Of a stretch of DNA of 64,000 nt, positions 54,274 through 63,614 are shown one piece after another. The notes under the pieces were generated by a model that did not search any database, had not been told where the DNA came from, and saw only the letters and a program-made list of their open reading frames with translations. Positions within the stretch are counted from its first letter, which is position 1, and every line of letters starts with the position of its first letter. The stretch comes from JAHBVL01 sp963712055 (lineage in GTDB: Bacteria > Chloroflexota > Chloroflexia > Thermomicrobiales > UBA6265), in the NCBI GenBank assembly GCA_963712055.1, contig CAVQGN010000004.1:310001-374000 (forward strand). Direction: 5' to 3'. Made by a program: the position numbers and the translations under genes.

Positions 54274-55125
54274 TCAGGGAGTCGATCCATTCTGTCTGGC
54301 TTCGATCGTTCGATTCAGATCGGAAAGACGGCGTTTCATGAGCGGGATCTCGTTGCTCATTTGTTCCCGTTCCTGAAGGAGATCGTCACGCTGGTCGAGG
54401 AGGCGCTTCCGTTCTACCGAGAGACCGTGAAGACGAACCCGGCGCTCCTCGCACGCGAGGCAGACCCCGTTCCAGAGACGGGGACCACCGCAGATCGGAC
54501 AGGGAGCCACGATCGCAGTCGAATCGATGGACGCGGGCAGGTTTTCTCCGGCCAGGGCACGGTCGCGCAGATCAGTAGCCAGAGCAAACAAACCGGCGTC
54601 GAAGGCTGATTCGATGTCCTGACCGTCAATCGCGGCGATACCGAGGGGGATGCCAGGTTCGCGTTCGAGATCAGGTCGAACGATCTGGTGACCTCGTTCA
54701 GACCAATCGATTTCCTCTTCGAAATCGATCGCTCGATCCCCGATTCGTAAAGAGACGCGGGCCGGTGGTCCGGCTTCTACTTCAAAGATGGTGACCGGAA
54801 ACGAGGGCACAGCAATCGGTTTTGAACGATCGATCTGCTGGAGCGACCGGAGATCGACCTCCACGTTTTCGAGCGCTTGCTGGATCGGTGTCACCCGTTC
54901 AGTCCAATAGGCAGTGTCAGCGACGGTGTGTTCGATCTGAGTGATCGCGTCAATCAGTTCATTGCGTTTGATCATTGCCGGCGTCAGCTGATCGGCACTC
55001 TGCGAATGCCGGGGTGGGGGAGCTCGAAAGCCCTCCGCTCGTGGAGCGATCTCGACCGAAGGATGCGTAACTTCCGCTTTCTCAGGCTCGGTGGGTGGGG
55101 TTTTCCAGAACGCGAATCGACTCAT
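54274..55125 (-). CDS. Coiled-coil/zinc-ribbon protein of unknown function
   Basis: A 283-residue cytoplasmic protein. The middle is an alpha/beta part (about 100-180). A CPICGG...CLACEERR zinc ribbon lies near residue 215, then a charged C-terminal coiled coil (about 230-283), and the N-terminal part also predicts helical. GGAGGG precedes ATG 55125. It is divergent from the acyl-CoA synthetase. I do not recognise the family. Confidence 0.6.
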   Translation of the reverse strand: MSRFAFWKTPPTEPEKAEVTHPSVEIAPRAEGFRAPPPRHSQSADQLTPAMIKRNELIDAITQIEHTVADTAYWTERVTPIQQALENVEVDLRSLQQIDRSKPIAVPSFPVTIFEVEAGPPARVSLRIGDRAIDFEEEIDWSERGHQIVRPDLEREPGIPLGIAAIDGQDIESAFDAGLFALATDLRDRALAGENLPASIDSTAIVAPCPICGGPRLWNGVCLACEERRVRLHGLSVERKRLLDQRDDLLQEREQMSNEIPLMKRRLSDLNRTIEARQNGSTP

Positions 55126-55261
55126 GAACCCTCCTTTTTTCTGCTCCGATTCTGGCACAGTAGAGCGATGAACGATTGACGACGAGCCACCGGAGGCTTG
55201 ACCGAAGTCTAGTTGGCGACAACACTTTGCCAGCGACGAATCGAGGAGTTGATGATTAGCA

Positions 55262-57256
55262 ATGACCACTTCCAAGGATCCGAACCCGAACGAAGTTCCG
55301 TGGCACGCGGAAATCGCCTGGCGACCAAGCGAATCGTATCTGCAGCGGAGTCGGCTGGCGCGTTTTGTCGAAAAGAGCGGACAACCGGACCTCGAGCATT
55401 TCAGGGAGTGGGCAACCGCCGATATTGGTCGCTATTGGGATGCCGTGGTGCAGGATCTCGGTCTGATCTTTGAACCACCGTATCGACAGGCGGTCGATCT
55501 CACCCGAGGGGCTGCCTGGCCCGAATGGTTCGTCGATGGTGGGTTCAACTACGCTCCGGCGGCGCTCGATGCCAACCTCGAAAACGGTCGATCTGAGAAA
55601 GCCGCGGTGATCTGGGAAGGTGACCACGGAGAAATCCGGACTTGGACCTACGCCGATCTTCATGCTGAAACCCATCGTCTCGCCCAGGGTCTGCGCGCGC
55701 TCGGTGTGAGCAAGGGACATCGGATTGGGATCTTCATGCCGATGATTCCGGAAACGGTGGCGGCAGTTCTCGCCTGCGCGGTGGTCGGAGCCGTGTTCAC
55801 ACCGCTTTTCTCTGGCTATGCCGCGGACGCGATTGCGAATCGATTGCGTGATGCGGGGGCATCGGTCCTGATAACGGCCGATGGCTGTTCGCGCCGGGGC
55901 AAGGAAATCCCGATGAAAGCGATCGCCGACGCGGCCGTCGAACAACTCGAAACGATTCGGTCGGTCGTGGTTTGTAAGCGCACCGGGAGCGAAATCAGTT
56001 GGACAGAGGAACGGGATGTCTGGTGGCATGACCTGGTAGCTGAGGCGGATGACGCTTGCATCACTGAACCGACAGCGGCCAACGACCCCTTCATGATTCT
56101 CTACACGTCTGGAACGACCGGGCGACCCAAAGGGGCGCTGCATGTGCATGCCGGTTTTCCGATCAAGGCGGCTCACGATCTCGCTTACTGTTTCGATCTC
56201 CACGGCGACGATGTGTTGTTCTGGTTGACCGATCTAGGCTGGATGATGGGTCCCTGGCTGATCTCTGGGGGTCTGATGCTTGGTTCGACCATCGTGCTGT
56301 TCGAAGGTACTCCTGACTATCCTGCCCCCGATCGACTCTGGGAAATCTCGGCTCGGCATAACGTGACGGTGCTGGGTGTCGCGCCGACTGCGGTCCGGTC
56401 GCTGATGGCGCAAGGCGACGACCTGCCTTCCCGGCATGATCTCTCGGCACTGCGGGTGCTCGGTTCGACCGGCGAACCCTGGAACCCGGATCCCTGGCGC
56501 TGGTATTTCGACCAGATCGGAGGTGGTCGCTGTCCAGTCATCAACTACTCCGGCGGCACCGAAACCGGGGGTGGCATTGTCGGCTGCACCACGATCGAAC
56601 CGATCAAACCGTGCGGATTCAGCGGACCGGTGCCAGGTATGGATGCTGATGTCGTCGACGACGGCGGTCATCCAGTCCGGGGCGCCGTGGGTGAACTGGT
56701 TTTGCGGCAACCGTGGGTGGGGATGACCAGCGGGTTCTGGCAAGACAGCGCCCGGTACGAAGAAACGTACTGGTCCCGATTCCCAGATACCTGGGTCCAT
56801 GGCGACTGGGCCGAGATCGACGAGGATGGGTTCTGGTACATACGCGGCCGCTCCGATGACACCCTCAACGTGGCCGGAAAACGGATTGGTCCGGCCGAAA
56901 TCGAATCGGCAGCGGTCAGTTACACGGCGGTCCGGGAAGCCGCCGCCATCGGCGTGCCCGATCCGGTCAAGGGTGAGGTCATCTGGGTTTTTGCTGTGCT
57001 TAATGATGAGGCCGACGACGAATCGGCGCTGGCTCGCGAGGTAACCAGTCATGTCGCGTCGCTGTTGGGATCATCCTTTCGCCCGGCCGGTGTGCGCTTC
57101 GTGGCAGACTTGCCGAAGACGCGCAATGCCAAGGTGATGCGGCGGGTCATCCGGGCGGCGTTCCTGGGCCTTCCCCCGGGCGACATCACCGCGCTCGAGA
57201 ATCCTGAAGCCGTGGCCGAAATCGCGAGCCATTCTTCATCAACCTCTACGACCTGA
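55262..57256 (+). CDS. AMP-dependent acyl-CoA synthetase (acetyl/acetoacetyl-CoA synthetase-like)
   Basis: A 664-residue ANL-superfamily enzyme. The P-loop-like motif ILYTSGTTGRPKG, the ATP site SGGTETGGG, GDWAEIDEDGFWYIRGRSDDTLNVAGKRIGPAEIE, and the C-terminal catalytic lysine region TRNAKVMRRVIR are intact. An N-terminal ACS extension (about 1-110) suggests a short-chain acyl substrate such as acetate or propionate. It is followed 10 bases later by the ureohydrolase, so both probably share a transcript. Confidence 0.9.
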   Translation: MTTSKDPNPNEVPWHAEIAWRPSESYLQRSRLARFVEKSGQPDLEHFREWATADIGRYWDAVVQDLGLIFEPPYRQAVDLTRGAAWPEWFVDGGFNYAPAALDANLENGRSEKAAVIWEGDHGEIRTWTYADLHAETHRLAQGLRALGVSKGHRIGIFMPMIPETVAAVLACAVVGAVFTPLFSGYAADAIANRLRDAGASVLITADGCSRRGKEIPMKAIADAAVEQLETIRSVVVCKRTGSEISWTEERDVWWHDLVAEADDACITEPTAANDPFMILYTSGTTGRPKGALHVHAGFPIKAAHDLAYCFDLHGDDVLFWLTDLGWMMGPWLISGGLMLGSTIVLFEGTPDYPAPDRLWEISARHNVTVLGVAPTAVRSLMAQGDDLPSRHDLSALRVLGSTGEPWNPDPWRWYFDQIGGGRCPVINYSGGTETGGGIVGCTTIEPIKPCGFSGPVPGMDADVVDDGGHPVRGAVGELVLRQPWVGMTSGFWQDSARYEETYWSRFPDTWVHGDWAEIDEDGFWYIRGRSDDTLNVAGKRIGPAEIESAAVSYTAVREAAAIGVPDPVKGEVIWVFAVLNDEADDESALAREVTSHVASLLGSSFRPAGVRFVADLPKTRNAKVMRRVIRAAFLGLPPGDITALENPEAVAEIASHSSSTSTT

Positions 57257-57266
57257 GGAGAACCAG

Positions 57267-58415
57267 ATGAAACGTGAAGATCTCTATGGGACCCGGATGC
57301 ATGAACTCGAAGCGCATCTGCCGGAAAAGGTCCGCAAAGAGCGCGCCCAGGAAGCTCTCGAATGGGGTCTCGAATCAGCCGGATCGATCAAGGATCGGTC
57401 GATTCCCCTTTTCAATCGTCATGGGATGGGCGGACGCTACTCCAGTGATGCGACCTTTCTTGGTGTCCCTTTCGTTGACGACATGCGCACACTCGATGGC
57501 TACGACGTCGCTTTTGTTGGAGCTCCGCTCGATGCCGGGACGACCTATCGGTCAGGCACTCGATTCGGGCCGGAGGGGATCCGGCGGATGTCGGCGCTCT
57601 CTTCGGGATACAACGCCGAACGAGCGGTCGATCTCGTTGAATCGCTGCGGATGTGTGATGTTGGAGACATTTCTGTCATTCCAGCCAACCTCGAAAAGAG
57701 TTTCGATCAAATCGATCTCGGGGTCCGCTACCTCCACGAACGAGCAATGTTTCCGGTGGTTCTCGGCGGTGACCATGCAATCGGTTATCCAGACGTGAGG
57801 GGCCTGACACCGTTTGTCGATGGCAACGTCGGCATCATTCATTTCGACCGTCATACCGACATGAGCGAAACCAATCTCGACGAGCGGATGCACGGTACAC
57901 CGTTTTTCCATGCCACAAACATCCCGAATGCCCCAGCGGAGAATCTCGTCCAGATCGGAATTGGAGGCTGGACGGGCTCCCGGCCCGGAGTGAAGAATGC
58001 TCGCGAAAAAGGCGCGACCAGTATCACGATCAGCGATCTCGATCGCTATGGACTCGAACGGGTTGCCGAAATGGCGCTCGAAATCGCCTGGAAAAACGCT
58101 GCCTGCGTTTGGTTGTCGTTCGACATCGATTCGATCGATCCGGCGTTTGCACCCGGAACCGGGACTCCAGAACCGGGTGGTCTCCTGCCTCGGGAAGCCT
58201 ATCGCTTGCTCGAGATCATCGCCCGGGAGGGTTTGGCGGGGATGGAAGTCGTGGAGGTAGCTCCGCCCTATGACGTCGCCGATATCACCTCGTTGCTGGG
58301 TGGTCGAGTCGTCATGGATGTCCTCGGAGTGCTGGTTCGCGAAGGCAAGCTCGGCTCCTACGAACTCGTCGACCATGCCACGGATGATTCGCAATCGCCG
58401 GAGACGGGTTCCTGA
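57267..58415 (+). CDS. Ureohydrolase of the agmatinase family, guanidine hydrolase-like
   Basis: A 382-residue ureohydrolase. The metal-binding motifs are GGDHAIG, then HFDRHTDMSETNLDERMHG rather than the common DAHxD, and SFDIDSIDPAFAPGTG. DRHxD followed by LDERMH, the long N-terminal part (about 90 residues before the core), HATNIPNAPAENLVQIGIGGW and GLLPREA closely resemble what I recall of cyanobacterial guanidine hydrolase (Sll1077-type), a nickel enzyme. Agmatinase or another guanidino-acid hydrolase remains possible. AGGAGA precedes the ATG. Confidence 0.75.
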   Translation: MKREDLYGTRMHELEAHLPEKVRKERAQEALEWGLESAGSIKDRSIPLFNRHGMGGRYSSDATFLGVPFVDDMRTLDGYDVAFVGAPLDAGTTYRSGTRFGPEGIRRMSALSSGYNAERAVDLVESLRMCDVGDISVIPANLEKSFDQIDLGVRYLHERAMFPVVLGGDHAIGYPDVRGLTPFVDGNVGIIHFDRHTDMSETNLDERMHGTPFFHATNIPNAPAENLVQIGIGGWTGSRPGVKNAREKGATSITISDLDRYGLERVAEMALEIAWKNAACVWLSFDIDSIDPAFAPGTGTPEPGGLLPREAYRLLEIIAREGLAGMEVVEVAPPYDVADITSLLGGRVVMDVLGVLVREGKLGSYELVDHATDDSQSPETGS

Positions 58416-58429
58416 ACGAAAGCCCTCCT

Positions 58430-59116
58430 TTGACGTCGTCCGATACTGTTCCCATTCAGCCGATCCAGGGGTCGAGCAACGCTTCCGAGACGGATCAGAC
58501 CGTCATTCAGCAGCGCTCGCGTGGGCTAGGCTACTGGATGAAACCGTTGTTCCTGACGGCGATCATTGGGGCCGCTCTGGTCGTTGGTTTGCTGGTCGTG
58601 CTTATTTACCGGGAAGCCCGTTCGGTTGATAGTGGGCCATCTCAGGCGCTGGTGGTTCTTGGCGCCGCCCAGTTCAATGGTGTGCCATCCGAAGTCTTTG
58701 CCGCTCGACTAGATACCGCCAAAACCCTGTATGACCAGGGTGCGGCGCCGGTGATCGTGGTGGCCGGCGGGCGGATGCAGGGGGATCAGTTCACCGAAGC
58801 TGAAGCCGGGCGCGACTACCTGATCAATGCTGGTGTGCCGCCCGAGGCAATCGAAATGGAATACCTCGGCAATGACACGCGCTCGAGTTTGGAAGGGGTT
58901 GCTGATCTCCTTCAGCCTCAGGGCATCACGAATGTTCTGCTGGTAAGTGACGGTTTTCATCTTTTTCGCTCGCAGATGCTAGCGAGTGAGCTGGGTTTTG
59001 AAACTTCAGCCCATGCTTCGGAAAACAGTCCGATCGAACAAGGTTCTCTCACCGAGTTTCGCTACGTGCTTCGCGAAACTGCCGGGGTGATGGCATCTGT
59101 CGTTGGGCTCGATTGA
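58430..59116 (+). CDS. YdcF-family (DUF218) membrane protein
   Basis: About 228 residues. One membrane helix (LFLTAIIGAALVVGLLVVLIY, about 40-60) is followed by a DUF218 domain: ALVVLGAAQFNG, the VAGGRM turn, EYLGNDTRSSLEG and VSDGFHLFRSQMLA. The family is tied to envelope functions such as vancomycin sensitivity and ElyC. The start is unsure: TTG 58430 has no good RBS, and ATG 58538 would begin right at the helix. Confidence 0.75.
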   Translation: MTSSDTVPIQPIQGSSNASETDQTVIQQRSRGLGYWMKPLFLTAIIGAALVVGLLVVLIYREARSVDSGPSQALVVLGAAQFNGVPSEVFAARLDTAKTLYDQGAAPVIVVAGGRMQGDQFTEAEAGRDYLINAGVPPEAIEMEYLGNDTRSSLEGVADLLQPQGITNVLLVSDGFHLFRSQMLASELGFETSAHASENSPIEQGSLTEFRYVLRETAGVMASVVGLD

Positions 59117-59124
59117 GCGGAGTT

Positions 59125-60129
59125 TCAAACTGCAGGCAATAGAGATGAGCGGTCGCCGTCGAAGGCGATCAGCGCGTCGTAAGTCAGACGACTTGCTTCC
59201 TGAATCGCCCATGTAGCCGCTTGCTCGTTTGCCACACCTTCGGACATCGCGACCAGCACAACAGGTCCGTTCTGAGAGTAGATTGCGCCAGCATCATGGA
59301 CGATACCCACCAGGTTGCCGGTTTTGTGCGCAATCGAAGTGCCCGGCGGGAGCGCAGCTGGCATGCGGTCGGAGATCAGTTGCCCTTTTAGCAAGTCGAG
59401 AAGGCTTGCGCTTACGGTCGCACTCACAATCTGGTGGTGGACTAGTGACGTGAAAAAGCGAGCGATGTCGGTCGGACTTGTGACGTTGACGGTCCATCCC
59501 AGGGCTTCCGCTTCGACGATCGCTAGCGCTTCCGGAAACTGCGGTTCCAACGCGCGCTCCGGTTGCGGATTGCGCCAGTCTGCCAGTTCTTCAATGCTCG
59601 CAAAGTACTGCGTGTCGGACATTCCGAACGAGGCTGCTCGTCGATTCAGGGCGTCTTTGGACGTCAACGCCAGCAATGCCATGGCAGCGACATTGCTGGA
59701 GACCGATACCATCGCCCACAGAGCCTGGTCGACAGTTGTTTCAGTCCCGATCTGATCCCAGGAATAGACGCTGTCCGGCAACGCTGGATCGGCCGGGAAA
59801 TACTCAGCCGGCAATGGCAGGGAGAGATTGATGGGTATCTCTGCAGTCGTTGTTCTGGCCAGAATGTCGGCTGCTAGAACCAGTTTGTAGAGACTGGCGG
59901 CGACGAAGGGAAGCGAGGCGTTGCGGCTATAGCGGAGTTCGCCCCGACCATCGATCACGACGACACCATAGATGCCCTGCTGGTTATCGAAGAGGTCGTC
60001 AAGCGCGTCGAGCCGACGACCAACTGGGATAGCAGAAAAACTGCCTGAATCGGAATCGAGCGGGGTCAGGGATGGCCGCTCAGCCGCGCTGGCAGATTCA
60101 ATCCCTGCCACCCGATTGCTGACAAGCAC
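59125..60129 (-). CDS. Class A beta-lactamase-like serine hydrolase
   Basis: About 334 residues from GTG 60129. The catalytic motifs are SLYK (SxxK), SSN at the SDN position, and HKTGN (KTG). The omega-loop glutamate region lies in the middle. It could be a beta-lactamase or a D,D-peptidase-type enzyme. The upstream reading continues in another frame as a twin-arginine signal (RRRFVGRS), so the true N-terminus is probably at ATG 60190, with one extra base near 60139. Confidence 0.8.
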   Translation of the reverse strand: MLVSNRVAGIESASAAERPSLTPLDSDSGSFSAIPVGRRLDALDDLFDNQQGIYGVVVIDGRGELRYSRNASLPFVAASLYKLVLAADILARTTTAEIPINLSLPLPAEYFPADPALPDSVYSWDQIGTETTVDQALWAMVSVSSNVAAMALLALTSKDALNRRAASFGMSDTQYFASIEELADWRNPQPERALEPQFPEALAIVEAEALGWTVNVTSPTDIARFFTSLVHHQIVSATVSASLLDLLKGQLISDRMPAALPPGTSIAHKTGNLVGIVHDAGAIYSQNGPVVLVAMSEGVANEQAATWAIQEASRLTYDALIAFDGDRSSLLPAV

Positions 60130-60343
60130 GACCCCAAGAAGTAGCGGCGACTGACCGACCGACGAATCGTCGCCGATTGAAATTCGCCATAGCGTTGGAG
60201 TTCATCGGCAAAGGCGCTTTCTTGCAGCTTGAGTATGAGTCATCGGTGGTTTTGTCCTTGAAGACCGATGAAGGATCGACCGTGACCATCTCCATCCAGT
60301 CGAAGTGTAGCTGGAACGACAGGTTCCCACCGCTATGGATTGC

Positions 60344-61024
60344 TCAGCGGAACTCGGCGATCTCGCTGAGTCCTTTTTTCGAGATGACCGGGACCATGCA
60401 TTGGTCGGCCGGATAGCCCACGGGCAGCACCACAAATGGCCGCTCGTTTCTTGGGCGATCGAGGATACTGTTCAAGAACGCCATTGGGCTTGGTGTATGA
60501 GTCAGGGTTGCCAGACCAGCATGGTGGAGCGCGGTGATCAGTAAGCCAACCGCGATTCCCATCGACTCGGTCGGGTAGTAGTGCTTTGACCGGTTTTCGC
60601 TGCCGTCTTCATTCAGCACCAGACCATATTCGAGTTTGAAGGCCACGATCAGCACCGGTGCGGTTTCGAGGTGGGGCTTTTCCCAGGTTGTGCCGAGCGG
60701 TTCGAGCGCAGCCAGCCATTCATCGCTCATCCGGTGCTCGTAGCTTTCGCGCTCCTCGGCTTCGGCGGCTTCGCGAATCGACCTCTTGATCGCGGGATCG
60801 GTTACGACGACGAAACGCCACGGCTGTTGATTCGCCCCCGAGGGCGCTGTCCCCGCTGTGAGGATCGCATTCTCGATGATCTCGATAGGAACGGGATCGG
60901 TAGAAAAATCGCGCACACTCCGGCGCCGACGCATCTCGTCGAGAAACACCGCCGACCGTTCGACGCTCTCGGTGGACGACAAACGCTCGAATCTGAGGGG
61001 TGTGAATCCGTCCGCATTGGCCAT
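60344..61024 (-). CDS. Nitroreductase-family FMN protein (iodotyrosine deiodinase-like)
   Basis: A 226-residue FMN-binding protein. The N-terminal RRRRSVRDFSTDPVP and PSGANQQPWRFVVV are the FMN-phosphate motifs, and LTHTPSPMAFL is typical of the IYD/BluB-like branch. GGAGG lies six bases before ATG 61024. The real substrate may be a quinone, nitro compound or halogenated aromatic. Confidence 0.85.
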   Translation of the reverse strand: MANADGFTPLRFERLSSTESVERSAVFLDEMRRRRSVRDFSTDPVPIEIIENAILTAGTAPSGANQQPWRFVVVTDPAIKRSIREAAEAEERESYEHRMSDEWLAALEPLGTTWEKPHLETAPVLIVAFKLEYGLVLNEDGSENRSKHYYPTESMGIAVGLLITALHHAGLATLTHTPSPMAFLNSILDRPRNERPFVVLPVGYPADQCMVPVISKKGLSEIAEFR

Positions 61025-61134
61025 CCGATCCTCCAATTCAGGCCAACTATGATCCAGATGGATCGGATTGTACAGCCGCCAGTTGAGAGCGCATCCTTGC
61101 CAACGCAGCGTATCTCGTCCGACTGGGGCAACCC

Positions 61135-62232
61135 TCAGGTGACTATCTGGGTGGTCACGGTTGTCCGGTTGCTCCCGCACGTAATCGAGAGCGTGAGGTT
61201 GCCAGCCGACGGATCGGTGGGTACGGTCGTCAACCAGAAAACGTCGCCTTCTGAGTTGGCGATCGATGGTCGTGGAAGCGGGTTTTCAGCCTGTTTTTCG
61301 GAGAAGGTCTCGAGGAGGCATTCGGCGAATGCGGAGCTTTCCGCCTCGATCAGAAGCTGCTGGCCGGGCAGGGTGAACGCTGGGACCGATGTGAAATCGA
61401 CCGCGGTATCTCCATCCTGTGACGTGCCTCTGAAAAGATCAGACGGAACCGATGCCGACGGACTCAAGGTGAGAATGGCATCGGTCGAATTTGCGCAGAA
61501 CTCCGCTTCGGTCTGGCCGAATGCGGCTTCGAATGCCTCAGGGTGACTGGTTCCACCCGTCATGGCATCCCGATAGTACCCAATAGCCGGCGTTCCCTTT
61601 GGGCCAGTGACGAGAGACGCGCCCAGATGAACGAACGGATAGTCGAATCCCGAAAGCGAACTTGCGCTGATTTCGCACAAGCGCTCTCCTGGAGGAACCA
61701 GGCGAACCACCGCAGCGTGATAGGCGAGGATTGCTGCGTGATCGATCAAACCGGTATCCGAAAGTACGCTCCAGGCCAGGAACTCGGAAAGACCCTCCTC
61801 AAGCCAGAGTGAGCGCCGGCGTGGGTTCGGCGCCGGATCGAGATAGGCATGAGCGTACTCATGAACGACACCTTTGAGGCGCTCGATGTCGAGGCGAGTG
61901 GACCAGGCTGCGGAACCGGTGAAGATCTGGATCACACCTGGGTCGTAAATGCCGTAGTTGCCGGGTCCAAAGGATGACTGCCCTGATCGCACGATGACAT
62001 CGAGTTCGAAGGTCCGGGGTCCAAATCGAGTGTCGAAAGCCTGTTCGGCGAACCGAATCGCTTCTTCGACGAAGATCGCGTCAGTCGGAGAAACGTCCGT
62101 TTCGACCTCAAACCGAATCGGACCCACTTCTGATGCCGCATTGACTGCCGGAACACCGGGCGCATCCCAGTTGAGCGCGGACGCGATCACCACGCAAACA
62201 AGCATCAGCCGACCGATGAAGTGTTTCATCAT
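61135..62232 (-). CDS. Secreted zinc metallopeptidase (HExxH type)
   Basis: A 365-residue secreted protein. The N-terminal signal peptide (LMLVCVVIASALNW...) is followed by an extracellular domain. HEYAH (His124-Glu125-His128) and downstream WLEEGLSEFLA give the HExxH-E gluzincin pattern of the peptidase MA family. The C-terminal third is a beta-rich module. The start overlaps the stop of the upstream gene (ATGA). Confidence 0.85.
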   Translation of the reverse strand: MMKHFIGRLMLVCVVIASALNWDAPGVPAVNAASEVGPIRFEVETDVSPTDAIFVEEAIRFAEQAFDTRFGPRTFELDVIVRSGQSSFGPGNYGIYDPGVIQIFTGSAAWSTRLDIERLKGVVHEYAHAYLDPAPNPRRRSLWLEEGLSEFLAWSVLSDTGLIDHAAILAYHAAVVRLVPPGERLCEISASSLSGFDYPFVHLGASLVTGPKGTPAIGYYRDAMTGGTSHPEAFEAAFGQTEAEFCANSTDAILTLSPSASVPSDLFRGTSQDGDTAVDFTSVPAFTLPGQQLLIEAESSAFAECLLETFSEKQAENPLPRPSIANSEGDVFWLTTVPTDPSAGNLTLSITCGSNRTTVTTQIVT

Positions 62233-63614
62233 GGCGTCAGTGGTCCTCCGCACGACTCCCAAAGACCACGAGAGTCCCGATTGGCAATCGATTCCGATGT
62301 CGACATCCACAAGGCGAACCGAGCGCTTTCTGGCAATGCCGTCACTCTCGCCGCTCCATCGGCCACCAGAGCCTGGTTCAGGAGAACGCGGTTCCCATCC
62401 GATTCGATGACCCAGAGATAGAGAATGCCTTCACCAAGTACGGAAGAATCGGCTTCCAGGAGCACGTTGCTGCCGACATAGGCGAAAGCCGCGACTGTGC
62501 TCTCCCGGAAGTAGCAGTCAGACGGACCGGGCAGAGAACTTCCGAGAAGAACGACCTCTTGCTCACCTGATGCGGTCTGGATTATCAGGCGCGAACCTCC
62601 GAGAAGACTGACAAGCGTGCCTTCCTGCAGGTGTGGAGACCTGGATTCTGGTGGCAACGATGAACCACTGATGTCCTCGGTGATCAGGCCATCGATTGGC
62701 AGAAATTGCTCATTCATATGGAGTTGGATGTCGGTCGCGGTCGCTGGAATCGAAAATGCCATCGCCGTGCGGAGCGTGGTGCTGACAGCAACTGCTTCGG
62801 AGGTGGAGACAGGGTCTTGCAAGCCAAGCGACCGCGAAACCATCTGCGTGTGGAGGGCCGATGGTTCGGTCCGTTCATTTGGCGTGGCGATGATGAACTC
62901 CCTCAATGCGACCGCACGTGGCTCAACGGACCAGTTCGTGAGGTCTGCGATGAGAACCAGCCATTGCCGTCCTTCCTGGGGCATCAGGCCGAATTGCGGG
63001 AACTCCTCTCCAGCACTCACCGCAGCTACACCAACACGCCAGTTCGATGCTACGAACGTCGGATGCGTTTCGCCATTGGTCGCAGAACCGGCGATATCGA
63101 GAGAATCGAGAACGGCAGCAAAGATGCCAGGATCCGCGTTGTAAAGCCCCCACTGGGTGTCGACGATGATCCAGAGGAGAAGACCGGGTTTCACCTGCCG
63201 CGCTTCCATCCGAACCGCATACAGCGTCAGCGAGTCGTTGGCGTCACGATAGCCGTAGGTGTAAACGGTCGAAGCCCGGTCCTGTCCGGCGCGAGATGAT
63301 CCTGGAACCTGGGTGATGTTCTCACCTGGATAGAGCGAAAACCAGTTTTCGACAATTCCCGGGATTGCCGCAGCTGGATCGGTATCATCGTAAAGACCGA
63401 CCATGTGGACGTAGGTGAATCCGTCTTCGAGGACAAGATTGGTATCACTCTGATTAGCGACCCGCCAGCGATCCGGCCACCGGATCGTGAAGTCGGCGGT
63501 TTCGAACGCACCCCGGCTTGCGGCAGAATTGACGTCTGTCGCGAGGATCGTGATCAGCGCGAGCAGCGCAGCGAAGAGCAGGCTACGGGGAGCAGAAGGA
63601 TTTCGGTTCGGCAT
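62229..63614 (-). CDS. Secreted protein with a C-terminal SNase-like domain, unknown function
   Basis: About 461 residues. A signal peptide (SLLFAALLALITILATDVNSAAS) is followed by two beta-rich parts. The C-terminal segment (about 360-461, containing LLGSSLPGPSDCYFRES, VLLEADSSVL and LYLWVIESDGNRVLLNQALVADGAARV) resembles a staphylococcal-nuclease-type fold. Key catalytic arginines are not clear, so it may be non-enzymatic. ATG 63614 is chosen over the ATG 63683 start. Its stop overlaps the metallopeptidase start. Confidence 0.65.
   Translation of the reverse strand: MPNRNPSAPRSLLFAALLALITILATDVNSAASRGAFETADFTIRWPDRWRVANQSDTNLVLEDGFTYVHMVGLYDDTDPAAAIPGIVENWFSLYPGENITQVPGSSRAGQDRASTVYTYGYRDANDSLTLYAVRMEARQVKPGLLLWIIVDTQWGLYNADPGIFAAVLDSLDIAGSATNGETHPTFVASNWRVGVAAVSAGEEFPQFGLMPQEGRQWLVLIADLTNWSVEPRAVALREFIIATPNERTEPSALHTQMVSRSLGLQDPVSTSEAVAVSTTLRTAMAFSIPATATDIQLHMNEQFLPIDGLITEDISGSSLPPESRSPHLQEGTLVSLLGGSRLIIQTASGEQEVVLLGSSLPGPSDCYFRESTVAAFAYVGSNVLLEADSSVLGEGILYLWVIESDGNRVLLNQALVADGAARVTALPESARFALWMSTSESIANRDSRGLWESCGGPLTP

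Noticed and set aside
60671..61546. Plus-strand open frame of 291 residues
   Set aside because: It is antisense to the nitroreductase and the metallopeptidase, both of which are supported by motifs.
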